Notes: generated from the sequence alone by a model not told the origin. Positions 1 through 11,345 are shown, counted from the stretch's first letter. The stretch is DNA of 64,000 nucleotides from Batkoa obscura (GCA_030770535.1 JASVEC010000006.1:1-64000); one strand, 5' to 3'. Program-made: numbers and translations.

Positions 1-309
1 TCCCTATCCCTATCCCTATCCCTATCCCTATCCCTATCCCTATCCCTATCCCTATCCCTATCCCTATCCTATCCTATCCCTATCCCTATCCCTATCCCTA
101 TCCCTATCCCTATCCCTATCCCTATCCCTATCCCTATTATATCCCTATCCCCTATCCTATCCCTATCCTATCCCTATCCCTATCCCTATCCCTATCCCTA
201 TCCCTATCCCTATCCCTATCCCTATCCCTATCCCTATCCCTATCCCTATCCCTATCCCTATCCCTATATACCCTATCCCTATCCCTATCCCTATCCTATC
301 CCTATCCCT
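1..309. repeat. Telomeric repeat array, unit CCCTAT (G strand TAGGGA)
   Basis: About fifty tandem copies of a six-base unit, CCCTAT on this strand, fill the first 309 bases. The C-rich strand reads 5' to 3' into the chromosome, as expected for a left telomere. The unit differs from the common fungal CCCTAA by one base. Scattered five-base units (CCTAT) and a few units with extra TA occur near 66-78, 135-165 and 265-275; they may be real slippage variants or read errors. The array stops where a dispersed LTR-like repeat begins, with no other subtelomeric spacer. Confidence 0.9.
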
Positions 310-310
310 C

Positions 311-774
311 TGTGGAAGTTGATACTTAGTGGTAGGAGTTAAAAGCAGCTTTTTGCTTAATTAACTGGCTGTAAGTCGAAAGGTCTTAGTCTATGTAACT
401 AAGATAGACTTAAATTAGTAAGAATAGTGTGCAATAGCTATGAACTATGTAAAACAAATAGAATAGACAATACTATTATAAAATCTACGTAAGATATTGT
501 CAGAAAGACTTGGTGACTTTATTAATGGTACGATATCAGGGAGTAATTTAGTTAAAAAGCCTCGAGTTATCATATTGAAGAATCTCTTTTATACTCCAAT
601 AAGTATAGATATCAAAACGAGAGGATAATATTGTTTGCAATATGAAGTTAGAAATTCTCACAGCAAATCAAAATAAGGGACTCTGAATTGATTGTGTCTG
701 AACTTGAGAACACAACAACTTAAGTGATTGTTATGTTGTAATCAATTCGAGAGCTAATAAAGCAATATTTCACA
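311..774 (+). mobile_element. LTR-like repeat, copy 1 (solo-LTR candidate)
   Basis: A 464-base non-coding repeat starting TGTG and ending CACA. Its ends form a short inverted repeat (TGTGAAA/TTTCACA in the better copies), the usual form of long terminal repeats. A same-strand copy of equal length lies at 6002-6465, about 97% identical by eye, and a more diverged one at 48748-49198. No internal retroelement region is seen beside any copy and I found no clear target duplication, so this is a fossil. The telomeric array ends exactly at its first base. A short non-LTR element with inverted ends cannot be excluded. Confidence 0.6.
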
Positions 775-789
775 CTACCATAATTTTTA

Positions 790-899
790 TAATATGGAGG
801 TATTTTTTTTGGCCTCATCACTTTTTCCATCCTTCAAGCGCTACTTGAGCGGGAAGGTTGTTAGTAAAATTCTTAAACACATAAATACATCTCCACATG
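790..899 (+). mobile_element. MITE-like element, copy A
   Basis: One of nine copies of an element of about 105 bases. The family ends are inverted repeats, TATATGGGGATGT at the left and ACATCCCCATATA at the right. The core reads AAGCGCTATTTGAGCGGAAA, then a stretch around GTTAGTAAAATTCTTAA. It has no coding capacity. Copy A faces copy B 72 bases away in opposite orientation. Confidence 0.7.
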
Positions 900-971
900 T
901 CACTTTTAAAACAATGAATATCAATCATGTTTTTATTAATAAATTACAAATTATTTGGGTTTTTTTGTATA

Positions 972-1086
972 AATATGAGATGTATTTTTATGTTTAAGAA
1001 TTTTACTAATAATTTTTCCGCTCAAATAGTGCTCAAAAAATGGAAAAAATGAGGAGTGAGGAAGTCAAAAAAAACACCCCCATATA
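972..1086 (-). mobile_element. MITE-like element, copy B (inverted relative to A)
   Basis: Same family as 790-899, in reverse orientation: the AAGAATTTTACTAA segment comes before the complement of the AGCGCTATTTGAGC core. The right end is CACCCCCATATA. Together with copy A it can fold into a hairpin of about 300 bases. Confidence 0.7.
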
Positions 1087-1419
1087 AACATAAATATAAA
1101 TAAGACCAAGGTACATAGACAATTTAATGATTTAATTATATTTGTGAATATAAAAGAAATGCTTATCTGACTTATGTTTTAAGCTATAAAAATAAACAAT
1201 GTAACTACTTTGAGCATTGTATAGCATACAAACACTTTTAACAATAAAATAAATTAGCTTTTTATTTTATAAAGCCATATATACTTTTAAATTTCATAAA
1301 TGAGTATTATAAGAGTGATCTAAATTGAACTTGGTAGTCGTTATGTTATTTATTTTAATTTATTACTTTATTTTTTAAATATTAGCTAACTCTAATTTGC
1401 AAATCAATAAATTTATTCA

Positions 1420-4400
1420 TTATTCTTCACGCCATAAAGATATGGATGCTTGTGGAAATGGGGGTATATAAAGTTTGTTTGAGGCTTTGAAATCAACAAT
1501 ATCGTCAATAAGTTGCCCGCAATCATTTAAGGTAAAGCTGTTTTCAAGCTTCTCATCATTTTCTTTTGTGCTTTGAGAAACCATATGTAATGATAATTTA
1601 CGTCTATTACAGGATCCACGAATAACGTACTTTTTGAAAAAGTCAATCATATTGTTTTTAGTAATATCACGTAAAACAGAAACGGCAGACTCAGCTATTA
1701 AACAAAGATATTATTTAGCATAATATTATAATTCTATCTTTATAAAATTACCTTCATCAAAATCATAAAAGCCTGAATCAATTGGAGCCCATTTACTATA
1801 GGCAAATTCAAATATATTATCATCCTTTTTAAGCTTAATAGTGATAAATGCTTGGATTTTATTTTGAAACTCTTCATCAGTATAGTTCTCTAATAGATTC
1901 TAAAATAAATGGTTTAGTATTAAATATAAATATGTTAGTGTACTAATTTTACCAAGTATTTATCCAAAAAGGCCTCAATCCTTGATTCAAGATAAATAGG
2001 ATTAAATTCACTTTGAATAGTAAAGCTAATACCACCTACAGAATATTCTGAAGCTGTCCCCACCATACACAATATAACCTAATTGTTCGACAGTACGTAA
2101 TTGATTAAAAGCTGGCTCACTAATAATGTACCCTAAAAGTTGAGAATAAACCCTTTTTTCTAAATCACTATAAGTATAGATATCAAGGTAAAATTCTATT
2201 GATGAATCAGTTGTTTCTGGATTTGGAACTTTCTTTTGATAAACATAAGAGCAATTTGGTCCCGGGAGCACTACGTTTCTTCTTGATATCATTTCAGCAG
2301 GATAAAGCTGTTTAAAATTAAATAAAGCCATTATATCATTATTAATTTTGATCGATTCCTATAAAAATAAACTAAATTTATATAAAACAATGGCTACTAA
2401 TTTACTACCTTATATTCAAAGTTTCCATTGATATATGAGGTAACATAGGCACGAGAAAAAAATTCGTTAGAAAACTTTATTAATTTATCCGATGTAATTG
2501 CTTAAAAAATTAGCTCTATAATTGTGATTAATAAAATTTTTACTTGGTACTTCTTTTTCTTTGTCTTCGCTAGTCCACACTTTCTCAAGTAATAAGCATG
2601 TAAGATGATAACCTCCAAGAGCATTAGGTGAGTTCATCTTTGCATTTTGGAGCTCTCTTAAATACTATTTATAACGAATTATTTTAATTTATGGAAATTA
2701 TTTCAACTTTATTACCTTTTCTTTACAATTGTTAAATATCACATCGTCTATTTAAACTTTATAATGTGATTCAATATTTCTAACAATAATGTTTCCATTT
2801 TATCATTAAACCCATGTACTGTGATATTTAATTCATTGTAGGTAGTATGAATCGAATAGGATAAGCCTGCTAAATGAGCATCATACGTAATTTCACTTAA
2901 ATTCTCAATTAGAATATCCTTTATGAGTTCTAGGTAGCTAAAATGACGTGGTGATGCATAGCAAAAAGGATTCTTTAAAACCAAAAAAATGGATGATTTT
3001 GGGACATTAAATTCACTTCTACTATACCATAAGCTCCCTTTTTATCATTAACCAGAGTATATTGGGTTCTTATAAAATATAAGTTAAATCAATTACTTTA
3101 GATAATATATTACCTTTTTAGCTATATCATTAAGCTTTGATAATCCAAAATTAGTAGGTATAAACAGATTTGGCTTTGGTAAATGAAGTTTGGAGCTAAT
3201 CTCAGCTGTTTTTAAATCCTATTATACAAAATTAAATAACCAAAGTTAAAGTTATAAATAGATATTACGTTTATATAGGGTTTGTGGAATCCTTTCAATA
3301 GCATATTCTGTCCCATACCATTTTTCTTTAACTAAATCATTTCTTTCTTGAAACGATTTTGAAACCAAGAGCATACTAAAATGTTAAAAATAATATGATT
3401 ATATAAAATTATACTCACACTAAGCGATCTGGGCTAATATAAGAAAGGGTTTCCATTATCAACTTTGGATCATATTTCTTTAAAACAAAAGGTGTATATA
3501 AAATTTCATGAGGAGAACAATCTGAGTGAAGAATACTTGAAAGTAGAGAAACATAAGATGATACATTAAAATTCTCTCTAAATTTGAATTCTGCATCTTC
3601 AGATTTAAGCTAAAAAAAACAATTAATAAGCATAAAATTTATTAGAAAAATAGCTTACTTCATCAAAACAAGTTTCACTAACGCCTTCTTTCAATAATAG
3701 ATGAATATATTGGAATACTATTGAAACAATATCATCCGTGTTTTCTTTTACAATTAGTTATATAACATAAATTCAAATATCTAAGTACCTAAACCGATTG
3801 AAGTTACCTCAATTGAAATTGCAAAAAAACAAAATGCAGGATTGTCTTCTATGGCACCAGCTTCTAGAGAAATAGCCCATCCTTTTTCTTTTAATAAAGA
3901 CAAAATGGAGCCCGGACCTTCATGGCCAATAAGCTGCGATAAAATAGTTGTAGGCTAAAAAGAATTTGTTATCTAAAGTTTTGAGTAACAGATATATTAA
4001 ATTAAATACCTTTGAATCAAATAACTTTGTTTGAGGTGGAATTTCAAAATTCAATTGAAGGCTACGAGCATCTTTAACTGGGACAACATAAATTTTAGAC
4101 TAACAAATATTAATTAATAAATTAATGTAATGAAATAAATTTAAATTACATTAAAATGTTCTTTTGGGGTTGGAGAATCAAAATGAATTGGTGGTTCAAT
4201 ATTAAGGTTTCTAACTAATGAGAAACGAGGGATTACCCATTCAGTTAATTTATCAAGGGATTCTTAATAAGGTTAGTATTCATCGTTAAAATATCATATT
4301 ATATTATTTAATTACCTTTTCCACTTACAACGAGTTTCATAATATTTGATGAATAAAATTTATTATAAAACTTTAACACAACTCTTCTCTTGTATCAATT

Positions 4401-5271
4401 CCTTTTGATTTTGGTTCTTCAAGTAAAGTATCCAAGTTACCTAGTAATGATATAAACGATATATTTATAAAAATATTATACCTTTATGATAATTACCTGT
4501 AGCAAAACGAGAATATGGGTGATCTTTTTTACTAAATGATTTATACAGTTGTAATAGTCTCCAATCATCTTCCTGCAAATTCTTTTTATTCTCTAATTAT
4601 ACAATTTATTATTTTATTTTATTTTATTTTATTTTATTTTATTTTATTTTATTTTTATTTTATTTTATTTTTATAAAGATGAAATACCTGAATCTACCGC
4701 TTTGATTTCTCTTTCAGTACAACTTGGACTAAAAAGTGAAGAAGTAAAGAATTGAGAGAATCTATTTCAAATTCATAATTATTATTGTTTCAAATAAAAT
4801 ACCACTAATTACCTACTCTATAAAGCACCTTCGAGGTGATTTGGGCCTACTTCAAAGTAATAGTTGGTGTGATCATAAGAAGTATAAGCGTTAGAATAAC
4901 CAGCATTCTCAGCTAAATACTTTAAATATTGTTAGTTTCCTAAACTATATTTCATTATGTTATTTTTATTACCTCTGAATAATCATTTTCTTTTGGATAT
5001 TTTTCCGTTCCCATAAATAATAAATGTTCACAAAAATGAGCTAAACCTGGTAATTCAACAGGATCGTTTTGGGAGCCAACATGAACATCTAAAAAGAAGC
5101 CGCAGCTTTATCACCATTAGGATCTGAAATTAATAATACAGTCAAGTCATTGTTCAATATGATGTATCGATATTCTCTATCATCTACTGAGCTTTTGATA
5201 ATTGGTTCAATAAGCTGTTTGTATGATAACTCGTTGTTATATTCTTTAATTTCAAAATCGAGTACTGCCAT
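1420..5271 (-). pseudogene. Insulin-degrading enzyme (M16 metallopeptidase), subtelomeric copy, frame-broken
   Basis: This is a paralogue of the IDE gene at 33217-37115, with the same exon layout (about 17 short introns). The family are zinc peptidases of about 1000 residues that degrade small peptides. The N-terminus (start ATG at 5269-5271) leads to the zinc motif HFCEH near 5020-5040, then the conserved [15 protein letters not shown] segment near 4855-4905. The C-terminal part keeps EQLGYIVYGGD near 2050-2085. Compared with the second copy, at least four short indels break the frame: near 5090 (two extra bases), 4378 (two extra), 2750 (one missing) and 2050 (one extra). Either the gene is a pseudogene or this end is poorly polished. 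The first 1.1 kb of coding sequence, introns included, is almost identical to the other copy. Confidence 0.75.
4604..4670. repeat. Intronic (TTTTA)n microsatellite
   Basis: About thirteen pentamer units, with two interruptions, lie inside an IDE intron. The homologous intron of the second IDE gene (36490-36530) has only about five, although flanking exons and introns are almost identical, so the tract changed length after the conversion event. Confidence 0.85.
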
Positions 5272-6001
5272 TTTGTAAGATTATGGTTTTATAATGTATT
5301 TGATATTGTTTTATTTATAAATATTTATAAATAGATGTATCTGCAACTTTGAAGATATATTTCTGGTTAACGTGTACTTGTATCAATTTGCTAATTTATT
5401 AAAATAAGTATAAATTGTACAAAATTATAAAAATCCAAAATTTCTAAAATGGGTTTGTCATGATGTTTGTTTTTTAAGTTAGATAGTGTTCTAATAAAAT
5501 ATTAATTGGTTGTTATAAAAAAAGTGCAGTTTTCAAAATTGAATTTGAAAATGATGTACTACTTAATATACATTTAATTTAAACTCATTAATTATAACAT
5601 TTGATTAAAATTTTACTACATAGTAAAAATAAACATAAGATTATAAATAGTTATATGATTTTTTTATTAATTTTAAATAAGTTTAATAATAATATATTAG
5701 CACTTGAAAACACAATTTAAATTGTCATTATAAAAAGGCTTTGTTTATAGCTTATAAACAAATTTTATTAAAAAAATATAAATAAAATGATAATAAAAAT
5801 ATTATACAAAATTTAAAACAGTTAAAAAAAGTTTAAAAAAATTAAAATTTACAAATAAAAAATAAAAAACACTTTTTTTTATAAATTTTAAAACAAAATA
5901 ATAATTATTGTATTTTTAGTAAAATTAAAGTTGAAATTATTTTTAAAGTTATTTTTAGGGTTAAAGTTAAATAAAGTTAATAAAGGTAATATTAAACACT
6001 G
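5272..6001. other. Intergenic, no gene seen
   Basis: Very AT-rich sequence between the IDE start and the second LTR-like repeat. It has many A and T runs and short tandem words such as AAAGTTA near 5930-5990. No open frame or RNA gene was recognised. Confidence 0.6.
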
Positions 6002-6465
6002 TGTGAAAGTTGGTACTCAGTGGTAGGAGTTAAAAGCAGCTTTTTGCTTAATTAACTGGCTGTAAGTCGAAAGGTCTTAGTCTATGTAACTAAGATAGAC
6101 TTAAATTAGTAAGAATAGTGTGCAATAGCTATGAACTATGTAAAACAAATAGAATAGACAATACTATTATAAAAATTACGTAAGATATTGTCAGAAAGAC
6201 TTGGTGACTTTATTAATGGTACGATATCAGGGAGTAATTTAGTTAAAAAGCCTCGAGTTATCATATTGAAGAATCTCTTTTATACTCCAATAAGTATAGA
6301 TATCAAAACGAGAGGATAATATTGTTTGCAATATGAAGTTAGAAATTCTCACAGCAAATCAAAATAAGGGACTCTGAATTGATTGTGTCTGAACTTGAGA
6401 ACACAACAACTTAAGTGACTGTTATGTTGTAATCAATCATAGAGCTGACAAAGCGATATTTCACA
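6002..6465 (+). mobile_element. LTR-like repeat, copy 2
   Basis: Full-length copy of the 464-base repeat at 311-774, same strand, starting TGTGAAAG and ending TTTCACA. The high identity to copy 1 means both are young or were homogenised. The bases outside its ends do not match each other as a target duplication. Copies 1 and 2 bracket the broken IDE gene as direct repeats. Confidence 0.65.
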
Positions 6466-7630
6466 GTATAAAACTTTACATTCTGTTTTTATATTTTAAT
6501 AAAAAATAAAGTTGAATAACTATAATATTATATATTATTATATATATCTATTAAACATTTAATAAAAATAGTATAAAAAATATATAATTAAAGAAATTAA
6601 TTATTAGAAAAAAAACTAAATTAATAAAATGAATCTTTTAAATTAAAAAGCATAGGAGATGGCTTTATTATAGTATATAAACATTTTTAAAAGTTTATTT
6701 AAATAATTTAAATAAAAATTTCTTAATTAAAAGTTTTAAATATTTTTAATATTTTTAATATTTTTAATATACATATTAAAATTTACACTTATTTTGTTTA
6801 GGATTTTTACTAATAAAAAGGTTTTTTTTTATTTAAAATTCTAATTATTAAAATTCTTGTAATTTTTTTATATAATAAATTATGTTAAAAATATTATAAT
6901 TATCAAGTTTAATTTATGTTTTATCAAATATGACTAAGTATTTATATTTTTTTTTAGCCAAATAGCTTTTTAAAATTAGCTTTATAATTTATAATATAGT
7001 TTAAATTTAATATTATATATATATGGGGGTGTTTTCTTTGGTTTCATTATTTTTTCCATTTTTTTAAGCGCTATTTGAGTGGAAAGGTTGTTAGTAAAAT
7101 TCTTAAACAAAAAAATACATCCCCATATCTTGTATAACATCTTTCTCTTTATTATAAATAATATTATGTATATATCTTTTATTAACTATGTAATTTATTT
7201 CCTCTAATTTTTTTATAATGATGATTTAAGGGTACTTTTTTGTGGAAAAGACTTTAATTGTATTGTTTACAATTCCAGGGAAACTTGTAGCATTTAAAAG
7301 ATAAAATTTTTAAAAAAAGATTATATAAATTTGAGACTTTTTTATATTATTATTAAATTTCCAATTCAATTTCCTTTTCTCAATCATTAATAATCGTTTG
7401 GTTGCCTAAAAATTGTAGACACCCCTATATAAAAAAATCAAAAAAATCTACATCCTTATATATTTAGTTCAAATCCTCTATATTTAATAATATTATTAAC
7501 ATCATAAAGTCCTTTTTTATTAAAGCTTTATTTTTATTTCATTATAGGTTTCGCTGCTCTAGCCAGAGCAATATACAAATCAATAGTTAATTTTACTATA
7601 TTATAATTTTAAGCAGCTATCTTTGACTTT
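6466..7630. other. Intergenic, AT-rich, holds MITE copy C
   Basis: Apart from the element at 7020-7128 and short fragments resembling its ends near 7410-7460, I see only A/T-rich sequence with TTTTAATAT-type tandem words near 6740-6775. No convincing gene or structured RNA was found. Confidence 0.6.
7020..7128 (+). mobile_element. MITE-like element, copy C
   Basis: Family member with left end TATATGGGGGTGTTTT, right end ACATCCCCATAT and the AAGCGCTATTTGAG core. It lies between LTR-like copy 2 and the 3' end of GUT2, and is surrounded by TA-rich sequence, compatible with TA targeting. Confidence 0.75.
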
Positions 7631-10191
7631 TTAAACACCGCCACCAGATCTTGTTGTAGAAAACTTGTTAAGAGGGGTCAATGGAATATTAGAACTTGAG
7701 TTTTGAGGGGCTTTGATGTATGAAAGGACTTCTAAAAATTCGTAAAATTCTACAGAGCCTAGCTTATTGATATTGGCCTTATTTATAACTTGTTCTAATT
7801 GAGATGGTGTTAAAGTGGAAAATCCGGAATGTTCTAATACCTTTGAAAGATCTTTATAAATCTATATGGCCATCCTTATCACTATCATGCTTGGAAAAGG
7901 CTTCACGATAGACAGATAATTCTTTTGGTGTAAAATTTCCTCTTGAATAAGATGGTCAAACCGTTTAATCCTTCAGAGTTTTGGGTGGCTTCATCCTTAT
8001 TTAGTCCCATAGTAGTAAGGAATTTCAAAGCGTCATCATATTCTTTGTTGTTGTCTACTCTTATCCCAATTTAATTCGGCACTCCATATATACTAATTAC
8101 TCTTGGTAATGCCTCTTTAGCGGCATGAGAATTCAAGAAAGATAAACGCGTACGACGAGCTAAAACATCTACTGCAGTGCATGCATATTCATTTTTAACA
8201 GCGTAACGTACTTCTGCTTCAAGATAAGGATAAGATGCTGACAATTTTGTGCCAAATATGGCCAACGTTGTCCAGTAACTTCGCAATGGGAAGCAACACC
8301 CCATGCTCTATCACCATAATTGGTTGCTAAATGTTTAGCAACATCTGTTTCTAAACCGAAATGTTGGATAAGTTTGATATACATATTTTTTTGAATATCC
8401 GTGAGCTCCAATTAATTTCAAAGATTCGGTTGCACATACATTATTAGGTTTAAGGTTAAATATTTCAACTGCTTTATCTACAGTTTCTCAGCCATAGCAC
8501 GATAAGTTGTCCATTCCACCAGCAAGTATAGTTTTATTTATGCATAGTGATAAGTTATTTTTAGATACATAATCATATGATTACGTACTAATCCTTCAGT
8601 ATTCTTAGCTGATGGATCTCTTACTAATGGACGAATACCAGACCAAGCCGATAAGACATCACCACGACGTACATTAATATCTACGATCGATTAAAATTAA
8701 CTTTTTTTAAAGCTTTAATATTACCTGAGCTTAAATAACGACGAATTTCATCAAGGATCCATTCAATTTCTTGCTCTTCTGGAATCGGCTCACTAGTAAC
8801 TGTTGTAGGGGTATCGGTTGTTCCTGCTACGACATTACCTTCCCATGGCAAGAAAAAGATTACTCTACCATCTGATGTTGATGGATCAAGCATACCCATA
8901 GATGAAGGACTATAATAGTTTGGTAAAACAATATGTACTCCTGCACTAGGTGCTACTATCTCTTTTGATTCTTTTTCATCCATCTTCCTGAGACCATCTA
9001 TTTTGATTGTTAATTTTTATAACTATTAATTGCTTTAAAAAATACCTGTAAATGGACCAGTTGCGTTAATAACACCCTATAAAATTAATATCATTTTTTT
9101 TACTAGTTAACTATATCTTTTACCTTGGCTTTAATTGAATATTCTTCACCAGTTAAAAATATCTTTAACTTTTGCTCCACGAACAACATCTCCACTCTCG
9201 TCTTTTTCTTTAATTAATTCTATAACCTCAGTGTGATTTACTGAAACTGCACCTTGGAATACAGCAGTGAGAATCAAAGAAATATTCATTCTTGAATCAT
9301 TATGTTGTCCTAATAAGTTAATTTTTAAATTATATTTCATTAATCTTAAATATATATCTACCATCATAATAAACCATAGAACCTACAAGTTCATCTTTTT
9401 TCAACATTGGGAATGATTCAAGTGTTTTTTTTCTAGACATGAAATAACTACTTTGAAGTCCTTCACCACCAGCTAGTACATCATATACTTTAGAGCCAGC
9501 CCAGAAATAAGGTACCTGCCACCATCTACAAATTAGTAACTGCATTTTAAAAACAAATAAAGGGTTACTTATAAATTGGTAACATGATAGGTAATTGTGA
9601 TGAGAGATGTGGCGCAGTATGTAAGAAGATAGATCTTTCATGAAGAGCTTCAACTACAAGTTTGTATTGCTCATAATCTAAGTTTCTAAATGCTTTTTCC
9701 AAATAACGAACTCCTCCGTGTACTAATTTGGTTGATTTTGACGAAGTTCCTTAATCTAATATGAACAAAACACAATATAAAAATATAAAAAAAGTACCTG
9801 AAGAGTAATCATCTCTTTCAACTAAACCAACTTTTAAACCTCTTGATGCAGCATCTAAAGCTATACCTGCACCAGTTGCACCACCTCCAACAATTAATAA
9901 ATCAAACTCTTGGCTCTGATCTTTTGAGCTGACTTTAAGCCTTTCAATCATTTCTTCGCGAGAAGGAGGGGTCCAAAAAGTATGTATTCCTTCGGGTTCA
10001 TTTGAGGAGTCTAAAGAGATAGCACCTTGTGGTCTTTTAAGCACAGGGTGGTCAGGTGAAAGTTGATATGGTTTTTTTTGTGAATTGTTTTTTTGGTAGC
10101 TGATGTAAGCTGTAGCACCAGTTACAGCTATAATAGAAGTTATTGCAATAGGCTTGATAGGGATTTTACCCTTTAATAGTCTCCAAGACAT
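7631..10191 (-). pseudogene. GUT2: Mitochondrial FAD glycerol-3-phosphate dehydrogenase with EF-hands, frame-broken
   Basis: GUT2 oxidises glycerol-3-phosphate to dihydroxyacetone phosphate at the outer face of the inner mitochondrial membrane and passes electrons to quinone. The start (ATG at 10189-10191) gives a basic, hydrophobic mitochondrial leader, then the FAD motif LLIVGGGATGAGIALDAASR. Family blocks follow in order: GGEGLQSSYFMSRK, GSMVYYDG, LPWEGNVVAGTTDTPT, and the C-terminal EYACTAVDVLARRTRLSFL. A C-terminal EF-hand loop, DSDKDGHIDL near 7860-7885, makes it like animal GPD2 rather than budding-yeast Gut2. About five one-base frame slips, mostly in A or T runs (near 9160, 8690, 8250, 8085 and 7860), break the reading frame. 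Homopolymer read errors or real decay are both possible. Confidence 0.8.
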
Positions 10192-10775
10192 TTGTTTAAT
10201 TTTTGAAATTGAAAAATAGTGATTAAAAAATATTCCAACTATTTTTATACTTTTAATTGGTAGCTATTGCATCGAGGTTTTTTATTTTTATTTTTATTTT
10301 TATTCTTCAAATTGCTCAATCATTTAGTTTGTTTAAACGAAGTCACTTTTTTATCTTATCTTATGTTAGCCTTATTCTCTAATAGGGTTAAGGTTTTTTT
10401 ATTTCCAATAAAAATTACATGAATTTAACGTAGATTAAATCCGGATATTCCACAATATAGGCACTAAAGATTGTATTAAACTAATGCGGAAAAACATCAA
10501 ATAATTACATAAAGCTAAGAATATTTAATAAAACTATTATAAACAATCACTGCTATTAAAAGATATTTGAGCCTATACTATTTTTATTAAAAATACAAGT
10601 TACTTTAATATATTGATTAATATATTATGTATAATAAACATAAAAATAGATATAAATATAAGATATATATATATCATATTAAGTAATTAACTAATAATAG
10701 GAACCAATTCTGTTATCGTTATTATAACTCAGTTTTATACACAATTTTGAAAAAACTATTAGTTGTTAGGTTTTC

Positions 10776-10880
10776 CATATGAGGATGTTTTTTGGTTTCA
10801 TTACTTTTTCCATTTTTAAGCGCTATTTGAGCGGAAAGATTGTTAGTAAAATTCTTAACAAAGAAACACATCCCCATATA
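10776..10880 (+). mobile_element. MITE-like element, copy D
   Basis: Left end CATATGAGGATGTTTT, right end ACATCCCCATATA, with an intact AAGCGCTATTTGAGCGGAAA core. About 105 bases. Confidence 0.75.
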
Positions 10881-11045
10881 TTCTATTTGTTTTTTGCGCA
10901 GCTTTGGAAAAATTATCTTGCTAGGGTCAGTGGATGTAAAATTAAATTCACGAAATTTAACCATTTAAACTTGACTCAAACGTTTTAACACCGTATATTA
11001 TGGTACATGTCAAATTATTTTCAGTGCTCCGCAAAATATACAGGG

Positions 11046-11149
11046 ATATACGGAGATGTCTTTTTGATTTCATCATTTTTTCGTTTTTTAAATGCTATGA
11101 GTGAAAAATATATCAGTAAAATTCTTAAACAAAACAGATATCCCTATAT
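11046..11149 (+). mobile_element. MITE-like element, copy E (diverged)
   Basis: More diverged member: left end TATACGGAGATGTC, right end GATATCCCTATAT. The core has lost the AGCGCT palindrome, but GTAAAATTCTTAAAC is kept. It sits 30 bases before the left arm of the hairpin at 11180-11345. Confidence 0.6.
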
Positions 11150-11179
11150 GAAAGTTATTATTATAGCTCGCCTATTAGT

Positions 11180-11345
11180 AAAACTGGTTGCAGTTATGTA
11201 CCTTTATTCTTTTTTAATTTCCTGCCGATTCCTTTTATAATGAGCTTATGAGTTATATACAATGCCTTAATCCGTAAATTCATTATAAAAGAGATTGGTA
11301 GTAAATTAAAAAACAATAAAGGCACCTCTGACTGCAACCAGTTCT
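11180..11345. repeat. Imperfect inverted repeat, about 63-base arms
   Basis: The left arm 11180-11242 (from AACTGGTTGCAGT to CTTTTATAATG) is repeated as its reverse complement at 11281-11345, with roughly 80-85% matching bases and a 38-base loop. It has no coding potential. It could be a foldback element, a decayed transposon pair or a transcribed hairpin. Confidence 0.75.

Noticed and set aside
6002-6465. LTR-like copies as parts of an intact retroelement
   Set aside because: No reverse transcriptase, integrase or capsid-like coding sequence is seen between or beside the copies. The only coding DNA between copies 1 and 2 is the host IDE gene.
7545-7605. Short frame after a TATAG acceptor, reading GFAALARAIYKSIVNF
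   Set aside because: No upstream exon or family could be found, and the frame is only about 19 codons.
10779-11240. Open frames of 69-77 codons around 10.8-11.2 kb
   Set aside because: They read through MITE copies D and E and the hairpin arm, so they reflect repeat sequence and not genes.
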